The notes under the pieces are model-generated. The model did not search any database and was not told the DNA's origin. It saw only the letters and a program-made list of their open reading frames with translations. DNA of 64,000 nucleotides from Pollenia angustigena (lineage: Eukaryota; Arthropoda; Insecta; Diptera; Polleniidae), in assembly GCA_930367215.1 (NCBI GenBank), contig OV884059.1:74309393-74373392 (forward strand), written 5' to 3'. This document shows positions 47,777 through 57,557 of this stretch, in pieces. How positions within the stretch are numbered: the first letter of the stretch is position 1; every line of letters starts with the position of its first letter. A program made the position numbers and the translations under genes.

Positions 47777-50659
47777 ATGAAATTCGAGGAGCTAAAAGTT
47801 GAACAGCTTAAGAAAGAGTTGGGCAAGTTGGATATGCCTACTGCAGGAAATAAAGCTGAGCTGCAGAAAAGATTAATCGATGAATTTAAGCGACGCAATA
47901 TTGACATCGCAGCTTATGAATTTGATGAGAAAGAAGAAATAGAAGTTACTGCCCGTGCAATACCAAGCAATATGGATCTCAGCACAATGTTTGCTGCCTT
48001 GATGGAGAAAATGGCAGAAAACTCAAGAAACATGGAAAAAATGGTGAAAGAAAGTTCAGCTGAAACCTCTAGAAAAATGGAAGAAAATTCAAAAGCTATC
48101 GTAGCAGAAAATTCTAGAAAAATGGAAGAAAATTCTAGAAAAATGGAAGAAAATTCTAAAAATATGGAGAAAATGGTAAATAAAAATTCAAGCGCCATCT
48201 TAGCCGAAATTCAAGAAAATTCTAGAGTTACAAACGAGAAACTTCAGGCTACTAATGAAAAACTTGAGAAGCTTCAAGAGATTTCTACTGTTATAAACGA
48301 AAGAGTAGACGATATGGAAATAGAATTGTCTGATGTAAAAACACAAGTCACTGATGTAAAAACTCAAGTCACTGATGTAAAAACACAAGTCACGGTTTTT
48401 GATGGAAAACTTCATCATCTGGAAGAAAGAGTAAATAGTCTTCAGTGCCAAGAGGGAGTGGTGCGAGTTTTTCCAGAAGTCTCGAATAGAATAAGAGCTC
48501 CAAGTTTTGACGGCAGTTCACCATTTAGTGTTTTTAAGTTCCAGTTTGACACAGTTGCCAATAAAAATGCTTGGAACAATGAAGAAAAAGCCATAGAGCT
48601 GATTCTGGCTTTAAAAGGAACTGCGGCTGAAATTCTAGAAAGTGTACCAGTAAGTTGCAGAAACAATTATGATGACATTATGGTAGCATTGCAGCGCAAG
48701 TATGGTGGTGAACACAGAAAGGAAATATTCAGAATGCAATTACGGGGAAGAGTACAAAAGGCAAACGAAACACTACAGGATTTTGCATTAGAGATTGAGC
48801 GCTTGGTGCAGCTTACTTATCCAGGTGAAAGTCATCCATTGCTGGATAATTTTAAGATCGATTCATTTGTAAACGGTATACGGGATGCTGATATAAAACT
48901 AGCGGTATGTGCATCACAGAAGCCATCATTTGCAGAAACGGTATCATTTGCCCTAGCACAAGAAACCGCAAGGATAATTTCAAAGCCACAAACGTATATG
49001 GTGCGGAAACTTGATTTTGCTGCTGAAGAAGGAAGAGATATTTTAAAGGAAATGAGAAGCATGAAGGAGGCAGTTTTGCGAGCTTTGAGCGAGAAACAAG
49101 GTAAAAACAAGGCAAAATGCTATAATTGTGGTAAGATTGGCCACATTCAGCGAAACTGCAAAGCACCCAAACAACGATTGAGATCTGCTTCGCCGCAAAG
49201 GAACAAACGAAGAGCAAGTCAACAATCATCACGGGAGCCACCGCTAAAGCTGAGAAGAGCTAGCAGTGCAGAGGAAACTGAAGATCTTACGATCAATTTA
49301 GTAGTGAAAACGAGTAACAGAAATATTACGACCTGTGGTTACATAAATGGTGCAATCCGCATTTTGACTATCGACACTGGTGCAGGACATTCCATTATAA
49401 GAGCTGATTTGATAAAGGGAGCTGTCGAGCCGCTAAGTGGTGTAAACTTGCGAACAGCTACGGGAGAGCCTGTTATTGTCTATGGCAAAGCAAGAGTGGA
49501 AATAAGAATGGCCGATATGATAGTTTTTGATGAGTTTATTGTGGCTGAAATTATGGACGAGGTCATAATTGGAGCAGATTTTATGATTCGTCAAGGCATT
49601 AGTCTAGACATGGGACGACAAATTATGAATTGGTATGGTCTAGAAGTACCCCTTAACGTTGGGAATGAAAGTGAAGCTCTTGTAAGACAGCTAGTCACTA
49701 GTGATCATAAGAAATTGTCATCTCGAAGAGGCGATGAAAAACGTGGGAAAGCAAGCACATATTCAAGACGGCCCAGTAAACATAAAAGCAAGCACTGTAC
49801 AGAGTCTAACAACAAGAAACGCATAAATGAGATTCGCTTATTAGATGTGGAACCCAGCGAAGACTGGTCAACGGCGCAGAAAAGTGACCCCATATTAGCG
49901 CAAATTATGAAGGCTAAGAAAGAAGGTGAAAAGCCGACTCATGAAGAAATTAGATTGGAGGGTCCACTAATGAAGGCGTATTGGGCGCAGTGGAGTAGTC
50001 TGCGGATGATAAATGGTTGCCTATACCGTACATGGGAAAGTACTGATGGCAAAACTGTTAAAAACCTTATTGTAGTACCGACTTCTAAAGTATGTGAAGT
50101 TGTGAAGAAATTCCACGAAGGTACTGGTGGTGGGCATCTTAGCGTTACGAGAACCATAAAGAAGTTAAAAGCAAGCTACTATTTGGTCGGTTGCAAGCAA
50201 GCCGTGATTGATTGCGCAATTACATGCCCGCAGTGCGTTGCAGACAAAGGTCTGATTGGAGAAAGTAGAAATCCGGCCCAGCAGTACAACTTTGGTGAAC
50301 TATCCGTACCAGCGAATAATGATGGCTCTACCCAAGAGCAGAAAAACGAGTTAAGACGAAGGCGTGTTAATTCATCAAATGACCAGATGAAAGCCAGATA
50401 TGATCGAGCGGCAAATTCGGAAGGCTTCAAAGACGGCCAGTTGGTTTTACTTTTTAATCCGCAACGAAAGAAAGGACTATCTCCAAAGCTGCAGACTCAT
50501 TGGGATGGCCCATATAAAGTAATAAAGAAATTGAATGACGTGGTGTATCGGATCCAGAAATATAAGAGCCCAAGATCAAAAATGAAAGTGGTACATCTAG
50601 AACGACTAGCCCATTATGGAAAAGGAGAATCTGAGCCTATTCGGGACGAACAGGCTTAA
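47777..50659 (+). CDS. Gag-protease-partial integrase fusion of a defective LTR element
   Basis: One uninterrupted 960-residue frame. Residues 1-38 form a SAP-like DNA-binding helix pair (EELKVEQLKKELGKL..NKAELQKRL). Residues about 70-222 are a long coiled coil with repeated MEENS/KMEENSR and three VKTQVTD heptads. Residues about 236-400 are gag-like (APSFDGSSPFSVFKFQF). A CCHC knuckle is at C448, C451, H456, C461. A retropepsin has DTGA at 533-536 and IIGAD at 597-601. RT and RNase H are missing after about 630. The integrase zinc finger is H780, H787, C817, C820. The DDE core is missing, and the C-terminal integrase domain with DGPYKV (910-915) ends near 945. The first ATG after the primer site is used. 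The deletions kept the frame, so the protein could be made. It cannot copy or integrate by itself. Confidence 0.88.
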   Translation: MKFEELKVEQLKKELGKLDMPTAGNKAELQKRLIDEFKRRNIDIAAYEFDEKEEIEVTARAIPSNMDLSTMFAALMEKMAENSRNMEKMVKESSAETSRKMEENSKAIVAENSRKMEENSRKMEENSKNMEKMVNKNSSAILAEIQENSRVTNEKLQATNEKLEKLQEISTVINERVDDMEIELSDVKTQVTDVKTQVTDVKTQVTVFDGKLHHLEERVNSLQCQEGVVRVFPEVSNRIRAPSFDGSSPFSVFKFQFDTVANKNAWNNEEKAIELILALKGTAAEILESVPVSCRNNYDDIMVALQRKYGGEHRKEIFRMQLRGRVQKANETLQDFALEIERLVQLTYPGESHPLLDNFKIDSFVNGIRDADIKLAVCASQKPSFAETVSFALAQETARIISKPQTYMVRKLDFAAEEGRDILKEMRSMKEAVLRALSEKQGKNKAKCYNCGKIGHIQRNCKAPKQRLRSASPQRNKRRASQQSSREPPLKLRRASSAEETEDLTINLVVKTSNRNITTCGYINGAIRILTIDTGAGHSIIRADLIKGAVEPLSGVNLRTATGEPVIVYGKARVEIRMADMIVFDEFIVAEIMDEVIIGADFMIRQGISLDMGRQIMNWYGLEVPLNVGNESEALVRQLVTSDHKKLSSRRGDEKRGKASTYSRRPSKHKSKHCTESNNKKRINEIRLLDVEPSEDWSTAQKSDPILAQIMKAKKEGEKPTHEEIRLEGPLMKAYWAQWSSLRMINGCLYRTWESTDGKTVKNLIVVPTSKVCEVVKKFHEGTGGGHLSVTRTIKKLKASYYLVGCKQAVIDCAITCPQCVADKGLIGESRNPAQQYNFGELSVPANNDGSTQEQKNELRRRRVNSSNDQMKARYDRAANSEGFKDGQLVLLFNPQRKKGLSPKLQTHWDGPYKVIKKLNDVVYRIQKYKSPRSKMKVVHLERLAHYGKGESEPIRDEQA

Positions 50660-50670
50660 GTGGAGGGCAG
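50658..50670 (+). other. Polypurine tract
   Basis: AAGTGGAGGGCAG directly abuts the 3' LTR and overlaps the stop codon region, as expected for plus-strand priming. Confidence 0.6.
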
Positions 50671-51111
50671 TGTTACGAAAGTTAAATTATCTAAGAATTA
50701 TTTATAGTTATAGTTATAAGTTATCTTGTAAGTTATAGTTTTATGTTACTTAAAATTGTCATGTATAATTTTCAACACAACTGTTATTTTAAAAATAATT
50801 CCTATATAAATTTCCCAGTAATTTCTAGAAATGGTTATAGAACATAATAAATAGTTTTTACGGGAAGGTTCAGGAAAAATCTAGAAATAATTATGAAATA
50901 TAAAAAGGGGTGACTCATGTAAAATTAGTTTAGTCAGTTTTGAAAAACGGTTCTGTTCGTAACTAACAATTGTGAACAAAATAATTAATTTCAATAAAGT
51001 TTGTTAAGTTGAATAAGTGTGTGTTTTTATTCGGATTTGCAATTAAAAGAACTCAACGGTTTATTATAAAGGGAGTAAACCAAACGCGTTTATTAAAGGA
51101 AAAACGTAACA
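50671..51111 (+). repeat. 3' LTR
   Basis: 441 bp, same ends and sequence as the 5' LTR, followed by ATAT. Confidence 0.93.
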
Positions 51112-51419
51112 ATATAATTTTATTTCATGATAGATGCTTACTTAGCTGTATTAACTTATAACGAAACAGAAACTCAAGTGCAATATAATGATATCGGTGT
51201 CCTTAAAAATATATTCGACGACGTATTTGACAACAATGCTATTGAAAACATAACGTATAAGTGCTGAATATCTAACCCTCGTTGCAGCCTCGAGACACTT
51301 GTGAAAAACTATATTTTGCAATTATCTTGCCAGTCTTTTAACATATGATTTTTTAGCAAAAAAACAAACAATCTAAATAACATCAATAAAGGAAATCAAC
51401 AAATTGTTTTCTCCAAACT

Positions 51420-51545
51420 ATCCGATTTGACTTGGATTGCCCCATATATACTTGATGGGGTCTTACATGAATATTACGAATTTTTACACGGAATGACAAA
51501 CTGAGTATACCCTCATTCACCACCAGTGGTGCAGGGTATACAAAC
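51420..51545. mobile_element. DINE-1-like tail fragment
   Basis: ACACGGAATGACAAACTGAG then TATACCCTCATTCACC, and GGTGCAGGGTATAC: the hairpin-forming tail seen in the other Helentron-like copies. Confidence 0.55.
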
Positions 51546-51929
51546 GCTATGACACACATAGGGAAATAAGGCCAATTAGCGGCGAAAAAAAAAATATTGA
51601 ATTAAAAAATATGAAAGCGCAGCGTCAGAGCGGACAAATCAGTGTATTTAAAAATAAAATTTATTTATTTCTAATGGCATTTTCTTTTCTTTAAAAATGT
51701 ATCATAAATGGTAAATGTGATTTGGGAACATTTTTAAATGCCAGCCTGATTTTTAAAATGTGTTGCATATTTTATGTTTACAAAAGATCACAAGTTTCTG
51801 CATAAAAAAATAAAGTACAACTCGCATTTAAAAGCTCAAATTTCTACCGCTAATTTCTAAATAGAAAAAAATACAAGAACTAAGTATATAAGTACTTCGA
51901 AAGGAAAACTAATAAAATAATTTGTTCTG

Positions 51930-52159
51930 GGGTCTAATCACCGCATTTGATACTATCGTATCGAATAAACTTTCGATTTTTTTTTGCATGCGATAGACAC
52001 TGACGTATCGAATAAAACTCGATAAATGTAATGTCGAGTTACTCGATATCGAATGCTACAATTTCAAATCAATACATTTCATTCGTTATCGAGTTGCATG
52101 ATACCAAAATAAATAATTTCGATCAATTTTGCGCGATATCGTATGCGGTGATTAGACCC
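51930..52159. mobile_element. Harbinger-like MITE family A, copy 4
   Basis: GGGTCTAATCACCGCATTTG and its mirrored right end. The flanks are CTG (left) and CAG (right), so the CWG duplication has one change or was imperfect. Confidence 0.8.
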
Positions 52160-52441
52160 CAGAAATAGTAACAAATCCAGCTGGTAATCTAGTGCTGCAC
52201 TCATGCCCCTTTAATTAAAATTAGTGTTGAACATGTATAAATTTGTTTGTCTTTATAAGTGGAAGATCATGAAAAAAGAACTGGAACTTTTAAAATATCA
52301 CATTTTTTCAGAAAACAACATAAGGAAATGTAAACGGCAGAATAAATGCAAAATATTACTCAGAAAAGAATACGCCACAGGCTACCTGGTTCAGAAAAGA
52401 TTGCCTTTTAAACATAAGGATTTTTATATTAAATTTGTTGG

Positions 52442-52477
52442 CGTCCAGTACTACCGATTCAATGGTAGTACTGGACG
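52442..52477. repeat. Perfect 14-bp-stem hairpin
   Basis: CGTCCAGTACTACC, loop GATTCAAT, then GGTAGTACTGGACG. No T-run follows closely and no RNA gene is recognised. Confidence 0.7.
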
Positions 52478-52658
52478 TTTTCGGACAAAGTTACTTTTTT
52501 TTTTGATAAAATGTTATATCGGCTATTTCTTTACATTTTTGCTATTTCAGTTAAAGCCTTAAAACGTAAATACGGAAATAATCTTGTTTTGAAAACTTTT
52601 TTAAATATAAATAGCGATACAAAAAAAGTAAACCCATGTTACCCAAAAATTTTTGTGA

Positions 52659-53216
52659 TCAAAAAGTAATTTCAATTTTTGGGAATACAAAATTTTAATT
52701 TCAAAAGATTTTGCTATTCGTGCTTAATTCCCAGTTTTTATTCTTTACAAAAACACTTGAAATTTATTGTTGATGGGATAAGCTATTCCTATGCATTTCA
52801 CTGGTTGCTTAGGCCAGATCATCAGGAAACTTCATCCATAAAGATTTTAGACAAACTAAAGATATTAAACCAAATAAAACTGTTAAACGTATAAGAATTA
52901 TAGCAACAGTTCTACTTGTAATAATATCAAAGCTTGAACAAAACACATCAACAATAAACAACAGTGGGTTTATCTCATCTTACATTCCCCACTACAATTA
53001 GTTGAAATTCTCTTAACATTAATTGTAGTTGTAAGTAGGTTAAGAAAAACAAAATAAAAACAACAACAACTTACAAAAGATGTTGTCAATTAAGTGTTTT
53101 TTAGGCCGTGCACTTGCCTGTTTATTATCAAAAAGTAATTTCAATTTTTGGGAATACAAAATTTTAATTTCAAAAGATTTTGCTATTCGTGCTTAATTCC
53201 CAGTTTTTATTCTTGA
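52659..53216 (-). repeat. 469-bp satellite, separate locus
   Basis: One complete unit (52659-53127) plus the first roughly 90 bp of the next, still with a 469-bp period. It shows about 15 differences from the 10-18-kb arrays (roughly 3%), so it is an older or separate insertion. The hammerhead-like segment is unchanged. I see no clear flanking duplication. Confidence 0.9.
52785..52830 (-). ncRNA. Hammerhead-like motif in diverged satellite unit
   Basis: All 46 positions equal those of the main arrays, although the rest of the unit has diverged. Confidence 0.65.
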
Positions 53217-53299
53217 TTTTTTAGACTGATATTGTTCCAAAATTAAAATTCAATACCTTGAAATACAACATTAATTTTTAATGCATTTTAATTTGGTAC

Positions 53300-53600
53300 A
53301 TAATGCCTTCCAACCTTCTTAATTCATGGTGCTGAAATAAGAAAATCTGTATCTTTGCCCATTGGAATGTTTTCAGAGCAAGCAATGGACCCAAGAAATA
53401 AAAACTTTACAAATTATAGGGAGTTTTACAATGCGAAAATGTTTCGCGAATTAACCATGAGGTATCTATTAACTACGCTTATCTATTCTGTAGACCCCGT
53501 TGTATCATCGATATTTTCAAAGACATCATATAAACACATTGATCGTTTTACTCAAGTTGTATATAATTTATTGTTGAAATCTAGCATCCAAGAAGATTAA
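53300..53600 (+). pseudogene. Transposase-like fragment (SEQAxxxRNK family)
   Basis: A plus-strand frame reads HGAEIRKSVSLPIGMFSEQA, then MDPRNKNFTNYREF, and later VDPVVSSIFS, stopping at 53598-53600. From memory the pattern (HGA-I, LPIG-SE-A-xxRNK, -SDP--SS) recurs in insect transposon-encoded proteins, but I cannot name the family. The upstream part is lost, with a stop a few codons before the fragment. Confidence 0.4.
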
Positions 53601-54685
53601 GAATCCGTAAGTGACTAAACGGGTAACGTCCCTGCAAATAAAATTGGACCACCTGATCCATTTTGATAAAAATGGACTACTTCATGGACTGGTCCGATGT
53701 AATGCAAGCATGACGTGAGACGACATGTCTACGTTTTTTAACGACGTGGTTTCATTTTTAAACGACTTCAAAACTAATCCTCTTGTGTATACCATGGAGT
53801 AAACTTGTTTTAATAAAATAAATTGGTTATTAAAAGTGTTAACTTGTGTTTAATTTAAAACTTTAATTGGAATAACATTGCATGTAGGGTCTTAAGGGGA
53901 AAGAAAACCAACACAAAACTTGGCACGTGGCAATACTTAAGTGGTACACTCACAATATTCTAAGATTAACTGAAATTGTAATATAAAATAAATGAAAATC
54001 CAGTTAAAAACCGGTCTACTTATTTTTCATTTATGTTTAACGAAAAGTTCATTGAATTTTTACTGTCAAAAATTCAACTCCATGTTTCGTAAAAACAAAT
54101 CAATTTGACGTTATTTTATATAAATTAACTATCAAAAAATTAACTGAATATTCCGTAAAAACAAAGAAATATTCAGTTATTTTATTAAATTCAGTAATTT
54201 TCGTTAAATCCACAAAAGAGCCGAATTTCTAAAAAAATACCAGACAGACACCTGTCCGCTTGTTTTTCTAATGAGCGAGAGACTGAGAATATTATTATTT
54301 ACCAAGAATGATATAAAAAGAGATTACGCCATGCGCATGTTTTCCCGTTCGATGACGTAGCTTAACCCACGCTAGGGTTACCGATGTTATGTATTTCCAA
54401 AATATTTAGGGCTATGTGTGTATTCTTGACTATTTTTATAAGCTTGAGGTATTTTTTTATTAATTTGTTTTTAATTTTTTAACTTCAATATTTCGGTATC
54501 ACGTTGTGAATCTTCTTCATGAAAATATTTTAGTTTTGATTTTTGATAAAATTTTATAAAATTGAGAACCAAAAATTGAATTGACAACTTACATACATGT
54601 ATTTGCAAATTAACTCCACATGATCGAAAAAATTTCGTTAACTTAAATAACAACATTTAACCTTATACATAATGCACTTTATATA
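53601..54685. other. A+T-rich DNA with a repeat shared with 61.5 kb
   Basis: No gene. ATTTTTACTGTCAAAAATTC at 54054-54073 and CGTAAAAACAAA segments are shared with 61.50-61.55 kb, an undefined dispersed repeat. Confidence 0.35.
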
Positions 54686-54689
54686 AAAC

Positions 54690-56250
54690 AAGTTAGAGTG
54701 CTATATTCGGCTGTGCCGAATCTTTGATACCCTCCACCGACAGTTCGAATGATTAAGGAGTAATATCTGTATGATGTTATTATTATCTTAAACTGTGACG
54801 ATTTGTTATTAATTATGGTTTTAGGCGACTAAACTGTTTTCCGGTAGTAGGGTTTATATGGGGCCTAGGGTAAATTATGGACCGATCATCACGAAATTTC
54901 ACAGCGTCATTTCTAGTCCTTTAAAACTGTGACGTACCAATATCTGTTATGATACCATTATTAATTATGGTTTTAGGTGTACTAAACTGTTTTCCGGGAG
55001 TAGGGTTTCTATGGGGTCTAGGGTAAGTTATGTACCGATCTTCACGAAATTTCACAGTATCATTTGTAGTCCTATAAAACTGTGACGAGCCAATTTCTGT
55101 TATGATTGCATTATTTTTTACGGTTTTAGGCGTACTAAATTGTTTTCCGGGAGTGGGGTTTCTATGGGGCCTAGGGTAAATTATGTACCGATCTTCACGA
55201 AATTTCCCAGTATCATTTGTAGTCCTATAAAACTGTGACGAGCCAAATTTTGTTAGGCTAGCGTTATTTTTTACGGTTTTAGGCGTACTAAACTGTTTTC
55301 CGGGAGTATTGTTTATATGGGGCTCAGGGTAAATTATGGACCGATCATCACGAAATTTCACAGCGTCATTTCTAGTCCTTTAAAACTGTGACGTACCAAT
55401 ATCTGTTATGATACCATTATTAATTATGGTTTTAGGTGTACTAAACTGTTTTCCGGGAGTAGGGTTTCTATGGGGTCTAGGGTAAGTTATGTACCGATCT
55501 TCACGAAATTTCACAGTATCATTTGTAGTCCTATAAAACTGTGACGAGCCAATTTCTGTTATGATTGCATTATTTTTTACGGTTTTAGGCGTACTAAACT
55601 GTTTTCCGGGAGTAGGGTTTCTATGGGGCCTAAGCTAAATTATGCACCGATCTTCACGAAATTTCACAGTGTCATTTGTAGTCCTATAAAACTGTGACGT
55701 ACCAAATTTTGTTAGGCTAGCGTTATTTTTTACGGTTTTAGGCGTACTAAACTGTTTTCCGGGAGTATTGTTTATATGGGGCTCAGGGCAAATTATGGAG
55801 GGATCATCACAAAATTTAACAGCGTGATTTCCAGTCAAATAAAACAAATTTTTGCAAAATTGTATCTCATTCCGTGCCTTGTTCCAGCATTTATGTAATT
55901 TTTTGTAACAAAATTATCAATTTTTTTAGGTGGTGGTTCCACATTTTGATTCATAGCTCTGGTCCTTCTGAACCGATTTTGCTGGATTTCAATCCCAAAC
56001 TGCTTAGGATAACTACAAGCAATTTGGCACCAAGTTTGTTCATTTCTCTTGAGATGTTCGAAAGTGAGCGTGTTTTCAACAGACGGACAGACAGACAGAC
56101 GGACATGGCTAAATCGAATTACGAATTACTCAAGGACCCAGAATATATATACCTTATGGGGTCTGAGATAAATAATAATAAAAAAGTTTCACACGAAATG
56201 ACAAACTTAATATACCCTCTTCACAACTAATTGTGGTGGAGGGTATAAAA
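54690..56250 (+). mobile_element. Helentron/DINE-1-like element with internal 153-bp satellite
   Basis: Left end TATATTCGGCTGTGCCGAAT (about 54701), then TACCCTCCACCGACAGTTCG. The interior is the 153-bp array. The right core has CCGATTTTGCTGGATTTCAA (55974), a GACGGACAGACAGACAGACG run (56083), AAGGACCCAGAATATATATA (56132) and the tail TATACCCTCTTCACAACTAA..GGAGGGTATA. It is non-coding, apart from frames produced by the array. The right end is repeated inverted at 63.69-64.0 kb. Confidence 0.7.
54748..55835. repeat. 153-bp tandem repeat with a 459-bp higher-order period
   Basis: The anchor ACAG in ..GAAATTTCACAG.. lies at 54901, 55054, about 55207, 55360, 55513, 55666 and 55819, a constant 153 bp. 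Monomers 1, 2, 3 closely match monomers 4, 5, 6, so the array has a three-monomer (459-bp) higher-order repeat. Since 153 is divisible by three, a minus-strand frame stays open across monomers (54921-55361; KFREDRYIIYPRPHRN-type repeats). Confidence 0.9.
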
Positions 56251-56364
56251 AGAAAGAAATAAAATCAAGTAACCTAAGACAAAAAACCTAATTCTATATT
56301 TTTAGTTCCTGATTTTGGCGTTTGTATGTATATTTGCCTTATTCACAAGAAATATTTTATGTTT

Positions 56365-56521
56365 AGTGCCAATTCACACGTTGCAAGTCTTATTGATCAC
56401 TGATCAGCTTGCTACCTTATAGGCGAGAGAGAGTGAGAGAGAAACGTTTATTTTCCTCTCTTCACTCTCGTTATAAAGTAGCAAGCTGATCAATAAGACT
56501 TGCAACGTGTGAATTGGGACT
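56365..56521. mobile_element. 157-bp foldback MITE, left-arm copy
   Basis: AGTGCCAATTCACACGTTGC.. is mirrored by ..GCAACGTGTGAATTGGGACT, with CTTATTGATC and GTAGCAAGCTGATCAATAAG inside. The GA-rich centre is GAGAGAGAGTGAGAGAG. It is related to the MITE at 8146. Confidence 0.75.
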
Positions 56522-57152
56522 TATTATTATTTGACAAATTTCCTACAGTTATCCGTCAATTAAGCGCTTAATAAGCATTAAATGTTTTTTATGAGTAAGG
56601 CCGATCCAATGTGGGTTTTAATAATTTCCGACATTACGAACATGTACATATGTTTTTGATAATTTTCTATATTCAAATTAATAATATTTAATTTAGTTTA
56701 CACAATCTCTTGCAATTGTAATGAGAGCATTGTGTTTTTTTATCTAACGGGCATTATTTATTCAGGTAGTCTCGAAATATTGAAGTTAAAAAATAAAAAA
56801 CATATTAAAAAAAATACCTAAAACTCAAGAAGAGTCAAGAAAAAATCAAAAATTAGAAAACTTTTAATTATATTATTAATATTAAAGATCAATATATTCT
56901 GGATTTATTCCTAAATTTGTTCGAAACAATTTATATGTTATGTGAGACTTGGTAACCCTGCAACAAAAATCCTTTTGACAATTCTCCAAAAATTAATTTA
57001 TCATATTTCGTTATAGATCAAGAATATTGTGTTTCAATCTATTAAATATTGTGTAAAAAAATAATTATTATTATAATAACAGTGTGTGGAAGCTGTTTGA
57101 AAGCTTTAAGTGTAAAAAATTCTTGTTTAAAATTTTGAAGCAAATTGTAAAC

Positions 57153-57557
57153 ATGAAGTCCGCAGTGGGCAAATTCATGCGAAACGATAGAAAGAAATCA
57201 AGTAAGAAATTGTGTTCAAAACTAATTTTGTGCGTGTTTTTAATATATCTTATCTTAGATGTGTCCTTTAACACTTTCCCAGAAAACAATGAGCAACAAA
57301 GAAAGCTATGGATAACATTTTGCCAACGGAAGGTCACCATAAAGATACTTAGGAAGAGAATTTGCTCATTACACTTTAAGCCGGACGATTTTGAAAGAAA
57401 TTTTAAATTTGAAATGGGTAAGTTAGAAGTATATTGGTTTGCGCAGTTCTTTATTTAATAATTGTGTACAGGGTGTAGTAATAGAGCAACTTTAAAATTG
57501 AACCCGGGAGCAGTTCCGACTATAGAAGCCAGCGAAGAAGTGAAAAACTTTTTTTAG
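57153..57557 (+). CDS. THAP-domain protein, three exons (left arm), zinc site degenerate
   Basis: Likely exons are 57153-57201, 57259-57417 and 57472-57557. The introns begin GTAAG and end TTAG or ACAG (57 and 54 bp). The splices keep the frame and give a 97-residue protein. It shows THAP hallmarks: NTFPENN, KLW, ICSLHF with the C and H of the zinc site, FERNF, and the C-terminal AVPTI box. The first two zinc-binding cysteines of THAP domains appear replaced (MKSAVGKF has Ser and Phe at the expected places), so DNA binding is doubtful. THAP domains are the DNA-binding part of P-element-like transposases and several host proteins. No transposase core follows; TAG ends it at 57555. The same gene is on the other arm. 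Confidence 0.6.

Larger units (their letters stand above)
47266..51111 (+). mobile_element. Complete but internally deleted Ty3/gypsy LTR retrotransposon
   Basis: Two 441-bp LTRs (47266-47706 and 50671-51111) start TGTTACG and end CGTAACA. They flank a primer-binding site, one 960-codon frame and a purine-rich tract. ATAT (47262-47265 and 51112-51115) is the target duplication. The coding region has Gag, protease and both ends of integrase but no RT, RNase H or integrase core. At 3.85 kb the element is much shorter than an autonomous gypsy element. Equal-length LTRs that look identical imply a recent insertion, presumably mobilised in trans. Confidence 0.92.

Noticed and set aside
47914..48451. 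Antisense frames opposite the Gag coiled coil
   Set aside because: They mirror the repeated Gag codons and have no independent features.
52224..52562. 112-codon plus-strand frame
   Set aside because: No recognisable domain, composition follows the A+T-rich background, and it spans the perfect hairpin at 52442-52477, so it is probably chance.
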